From contig JAZRVW010000007.1 in the NCBI GenBank assembly GCA_045599385.1, positions 1 through 29,586 on the forward strand: DNA of 29,586 nucleotides, read 5' to 3'. A program made the position numbers and the translations under genes. A model generated the notes under the pieces. The model had not been told where the DNA came from. It worked only from the letters and a program-made list of their open reading frames with translations, and searched no databases. The first letter of the stretch is position 1; the number at the start of each line of letters is the position of its first letter. This document shows, piece after piece, positions 26,362 to 29,586 of this stretch. Source of the stretch: F23-B02 sp045599385 (GTDB taxonomy: Bacteria > Bacillota > Clostridia > Oscillospirales > Oscillospiraceae).

Positions 26362-29043
26362 TTATCTGATGACAGCTCCGAACTGCTCCTTGAGAGCATC
26401 GAGAACTGCCTTCACGGTTCCTTCAGCGTGCTCATCGGTGAGCGTCTGGTCGTCTGCTCTCATGGTCAGGGAGAAGGCAACGGACTTTTTGCCGGGTGCC
26501 ATGTGGCTGCCGGTGTAGATATCGAAGAGCTCACAGCCCTTGAGATATTTGCCGCCGCTTGCCATAATGCACCTGCTGAGGCTTGCAACGGGAATATCTT
26601 TGTCGCAGACCAGAGCAATGTCACGGGTGACTGCGGGGAACTTGGGCAGGGGAACATAGGTGGGGTCTTCGCCGCGTGAAGCCATGAGCGCCTCAAAGGA
26701 AAGCTCGGCGCAGTAGAGCTCGGCATCAACGCCGTAGTTTGCGGCGCACAGAGGATGAATCTGACCGAATACGCCAATGAGCTTATCGCCTGCAAATACC
26801 TTTGCACAGCGTCCGGGGTGGTAGGAGGGATTGCAAGAGCATGCCTCGAAGGAAACGTCCTTTGCGCGAATGCCCTCAAGAACTGCCTCCACAAGTCCCT
26901 TGAGCGCGAAGAAATTCATCTTGTCGCCGTAAGCACCCAGGGAAAGCACCTTTTCCTCAATTGCAAGGCCGTCCTTGCCGCCCAGCTTATAGGTGCGGCC
27001 CAGCTCATAGAGCTTGGCTTCTTTATTGCGGAAGTTGTAGTTGCGGGTGAGAATCTCAAGCATGGAGGGGAGAACGGTGGTACGCATGATGGAGGTGTCC
27101 TCGCCCAGAGGATTGAGAATTTTGAAGCTCTCGCGGCGCTTGTCATCGGCTGCCCAGCGGATTTTGTCATAGTAGGTGGGGCTGATGAAGGAATAGGTGA
27201 TTATCTCATCATAGCCTGCGGCACGGCATGCCGCACCAAGCTGCTGCTCAAGCTTCTGTGCCTCGGAGTAGCCGCCGCGTGTAGTTTCACCGTGTACCAG
27301 AGTGCAGGGAATGTTGTTATAGCCGTGGAAACGGGCAACCTCTTCTGCAAGGTCTGAATAGTGCTGAACATCGCCGCGGTAGGAGGGAACGGTGATTGTT
27401 TCACCGTCAACGCCGAAGTCGAGTTTTTTCAGAATTGCCTGCATTTCCTCAACGGAAACGTCGGTGCCGAGAAGTGCGTTGACCTTGTCGGGACGCAGAG
27501 CCAGAACCGTGGGCTCGGGAAGAGAGCTCACAACGTCGATTACGCCGTCCACGACCTCGCCTGCACCCAGCATTTCAACAAGCTCGCAGGCGCGGTTTAC
27601 TGCGGGAAGGGTGTTCATGGGGTCAAGACCCTTTTCGAACTTTGCGGAGGCTTCGGTTCGCATACCCAGGGCAAGTGCGCCCTTGCGGATGCAGGTGCCG
27701 TCAAAGTTTGCGGACTCGAACACAACGTCAACGGTGTCGTCAACGATTTCGCTGTTCTCGCCGCCCATGATGCCAGCAAGACCTACAGCGCGTGTGTCAT
27801 CGGCAATGACGAGGTGGTTTGCGGTGAGCTTTCTCACGTTGCCGTCGAGAGTGGTGAGCTCTTCACCCTCTTCTGCGCGGCGGACAATAATCTTGCCGCC
27901 CTTGACATAGCGGTAGTCAAATGCGTGCATGGGCTGGCCGTATTCCATCATGACGTAGTTAGTGATGTCGACGATGTTGTTTATGGGACGGACACCCATG
28001 GCGCGCAGACGCTCGCGCATCCACTTGGGAGAGGGAGCGATTTTGACATTGCGCACCATGCGTGCAGTATATCTGGGGCAAAGGTCATCTGCGGGAACCT
28101 CAACCTTGAGGAGCTCCTCAAGATTTCCTTCAGCGCCGCCCTTAACCACGGGCTCGTGGAGGGTGAGGGGCTTATCGAAGGTGGCGGCTGCCTCACGGGC
28201 AAGACCGATGACGGAAAGACAGTCGGGACGGTTGGGGGTAATCTCAAACTCAACAACGTGGTCGTCTGCGCCGATTACATGACGGATATCGTCGCCTGCC
28301 TTGATGCCTTCCTCGTGAAGAATGAAGATGCCGTCCTCAATACAGTTGGGAAATTCCTTCTGCTCTGCGTGGAGGTCAGCCAGAGTACATATCGTGCCGC
28401 TCTTGGTATTGTAGGCAACCATGTCGCCCGCGTGGATATTCTGGCAGGGAGTGCAGACGCAGTTTTCAACACCCTCAAGAGTGCAGCACCAGCCGCAGCA
28501 GGAGGACTTGACCTCAAGCACCTTTGCGGCGATGACGGGCCCGAATACCTTGTCGCCGGATTTGATGTCGGCGGGAATGGAGGGCTTTTCGGGGTCAATG
28601 GGGTGATAATTGTTCAGAAGCGCGGCGGCCTTGATTACGGCGTAGGGGAAGTCACGCTCGTCAAGCCCCAGCTCACCCAGAGAGCAGAGCATACCGAAGG
28701 ATTCTTCACCGCGGAGCTTGCCCTTTTCAATCTTCTTGCCGCCGGGGAGAAGGGATTTATGCAGGGCTGCGGGGACAAAATCGCCCACATGGACGTTCCA
28801 TGCACCCGTTACTATCTGAACGGGCTCATTTTCACCCACGTCAATCTGACAAATCCACATGTGGTCGGAGTTGGGGTGCTTTTCCATGGCAAGCACCTTG
28901 CCGACCTTGACGTTTACGATTTCCGCGCCCATATCCTCAAAGGTTTCAACCTTTGAGCCGGACAGAGTCATTGCCTCGGCAAACTCCTTGTCGGAAACAT
29001 CTATTTCAACAAATTCGTTTAACCATTTTCTGCTTAAATTCAT
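26362..29043 (-). CDS. pheT: Phenylalanyl-tRNA synthetase beta subunit with an extra Cys-rich insert
   Basis: 893 residues; the bacterial norm is about 790-820. Order: N-terminal region, EMAP-II-like tRNA-binding domain (about 39-135, VGKVLAMEKHPNSDHMWICQ, GMLCSLGELGLDERDFPYA), an insert of about 95 residues (136-230), then DGIFILHEEGIKAGDDI and FEITPNRPDCLSVIGLARE, the B3/B4 editing domain, B5 domain, catalytic-like core and C-terminal FDX-ACB domain (PLPKFPAVTRDIALV). The insert carries Cys182, 183, 186, 187, 195, 197 and 200 within 19 residues and ends EQKEFPN before the normal frame resumes. With PheS it charges tRNA-Phe and edits Tyr. GGAGGG sets the start. It follows pheS by 15 bases in one operon. 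Confidence 0.96.
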   Translation of the reverse strand: MNLSRKWLNEFVEIDVSDKEFAEAMTLSGSKVETFEDMGAEIVNVKVGKVLAMEKHPNSDHMWICQIDVGENEPVQIVTGAWNVHVGDFVPAALHKSLLPGGKKIEKGKLRGEESFGMLCSLGELGLDERDFPYAVIKAAALLNNYHPIDPEKPSIPADIKSGDKVFGPVIAAKVLEVKSSCCGWCCTLEGVENCVCTPCQNIHAGDMVAYNTKSGTICTLADLHAEQKEFPNCIEDGIFILHEEGIKAGDDIRHVIGADDHVVEFEITPNRPDCLSVIGLAREAAATFDKPLTLHEPVVKGGAEGNLEELLKVEVPADDLCPRYTARMVRNVKIAPSPKWMRERLRAMGVRPINNIVDITNYVMMEYGQPMHAFDYRYVKGGKIIVRRAEEGEELTTLDGNVRKLTANHLVIADDTRAVGLAGIMGGENSEIVDDTVDVVFESANFDGTCIRKGALALGMRTEASAKFEKGLDPMNTLPAVNRACELVEMLGAGEVVDGVIDVVSSLPEPTVLALRPDKVNALLGTDVSVEEMQAILKKLDFGVDGETITVPSYRGDVQHYSDLAEEVARFHGYNNIPCTLVHGETTRGGYSEAQKLEQQLGAACRAAGYDEIITYSFISPTYYDKIRWAADDKRRESFKILNPLGEDTSIMRTTVLPSMLEILTRNYNFRNKEAKLYELGRTYKLGGKDGLAIEEKVLSLGAYGDKMNFFALKGLVEAVLEGIRAKDVSFEACSCNPSYHPGRCAKVFAGDKLIGVFGQIHPLCAANYGVDAELYCAELSFEALMASRGEDPTYVPLPKFPAVTRDIALVCDKDIPVASLSRCIMASGGKYLKGCELFDIYTGSHMAPGKKSVAFSLTMRADDQTLTDEHAEGTVKAVLDALKEQFGAVIR

Positions 29044-29058
29044 TTTCTTACCCTCCTA

Positions 29059-29586
29059 TCAGAACTGCTCGAGGAAGCGGACGTCGTTCTCGAAAATAAG
29101 ACGAAGGTCGGCAATCTTGAAGCGGCGCATTGCAAGACGCTCAAGACCCATGCCGAAGGCCCAGCCCGTGTACTCTTCGCTGTCAATACCGCTCATCTCA
29201 AGAACCTTGGGGTGAACCATGCCTGCGCCGAGAACCTCGATCCAGCCCTCGCCCTTGCAGGTGGGGCAGCCCTTGCCGCCGCACTTGTGGCACTGAACGT
29301 CCATCTCGCAGGAGGGCTCGGTGAAGGGGAAGTGGTGGGGACGGAAGCGGGTTACGGTGCCTTCGCCGAAGAGCTGCTCCATAACGGTGTTGAGAGTACC
29401 CTTCAGGTCTGCCATGGTAACGCCCTTGTCGATGACCATGCCCTCAATCTGATGGAACATGGGGGAATGGGTTGCGTCAACCTCGTCTTTGCGGTAAACT
29501 CTGCCCGGTGCAACGATGCGGATAGGCAGGTCCATGGTTTCCATGGCGCGTACCTGCATGGGACTTGTCTGGCTGCGGAGCATGAT
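29059..29586 (-). CDS. pheS: Phenylalanyl-tRNA synthetase alpha subunit (partial, C-terminal 175 residues)
   Basis: The frame runs off the right edge. Visible class II synthetase motifs: motif 2 region LPIRIVAPGRVYRKDEVDATHSPMFHQIEG (parts IRIVAPGRVYR, THSPMFHQIEG), HHFPFTEPSCEMDVQC, the small Cys-rich loop CHKCGGKGCPTCKGEGW common in Firmicutes PheS, GAGMVHPKVL, and motif 3 GWAFGMGLERLAMRRFKIADLR. It holds the aminoacylation active site of the alpha2beta2 enzyme. The stop lies 15 bases before the pheT start, with the pheT ribosome-binding site between them. Confidence 0.97.
   Translation of the reverse strand: MMLRSQTSPMQVRAMETMDLPIRIVAPGRVYRKDEVDATHSPMFHQIEGMVIDKGVTMADLKGTLNTVMEQLFGEGTVTRFRPHHFPFTEPSCEMDVQCHKCGGKGCPTCKGEGWIEVLGAGMVHPKVLEMSGIDSEEYTGWAFGMGLERLAMRRFKIADLRLIFENDVRFLEQF

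Noticed and set aside
27361..28956. Long plus-strand open frame (531 codons) opposite pheT
   Set aside because: It is antisense to a complete, motif-rich pheT; its protein is low-complexity in V, G, C and D as expected of a shadow frame, and it lacks a ribosome-binding site.

Overview
The window looks like the chromosome of a low-GC-to-mid-GC spore-forming Clostridia member, most likely an uncultured Oscillospirales/Ruminococcaceae-type gut anaerobe. The reasons are: two sporulation genes (spoIIE, spoIIP), a SleB-like cell wall hydrolase with Spo0A-box-like sites upstream, anaerobe oxidative-stress genes (perR, reverse-type rubrerythrin), SLH-domain surface protein, an ireB homologue, and strong Shine-Dalgarno and sigma-A signals of Firmicutes type. 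It reads as core chromosome. I see no phage, plasmid, transposase, CRISPR array, rRNA or tRNA, but there are two MITE-like intergenic repeats and a recurring 10-13 bp motif.

Layout, left to right. 1-111 is the 3' end of gap (GAPDH). 112-571 is a long intergenic region with two terminators, a MITE-like repeat with hairpin ends, a cluster of half-sites and a consensus promoter. It is followed by a secreted C69 peptidase with SLH anchor (572-2725) and an acidic lipoprotein (2921-3628). Next come spoIIE (3800-6130) with a small overlapping partner gene, then copA (6531-8768). A MITE-like hairpin element leads into an autoregulated-looking padR plus DUF1129-like membrane protein pair (8956-9913). 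A shared terminator separates these from the minus-strand operon apbE-mpg-recG (13565-9959). After a long AT-rich gap there is a five-SH3b NlpC/P60 hydrolase (13911-15458) and then a candidate small RNA (about 15561-15677).

The minus strand from 18284 to 15748 carries spoIIP-CBS protein and perR-rbr (reverse rubrerythrin). Plus-strand genes follow: a TSCPD protein (18431), the SleB-like hydrolase (19050) and rsmG (19959). A minus-strand lipoprotein without a normal start codon ends convergently with rsmG. A glycine riboswitch (about 21316-21432) with a transcription terminator precedes an AGCS sodium:alanine/glycine symporter (21520-22953). Base-pairing alternatives suggest glycine switches it off. 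azlC-azlD (minus) are divergent from the fluoride channel crcB (plus), followed by a secreted alpha/beta hydrolase. The right end is minus-strand: yegP-like DUF1508, ireB, pheT with an unusual Cys-rich insertion, and partial pheS.

No single large new system is evident. The most unusual points are: the alternating, inverted copies of a GTTTACATAA motif that bracket gene segments, including one imperfect inverted repeat inside copA; the roughly 95-residue Cys-rich insert in PheT; the predicted C-rich small RNA; and the paired 21-bp operator dyads at padR. All function calls rest on motifs read by eye; no database search was possible.
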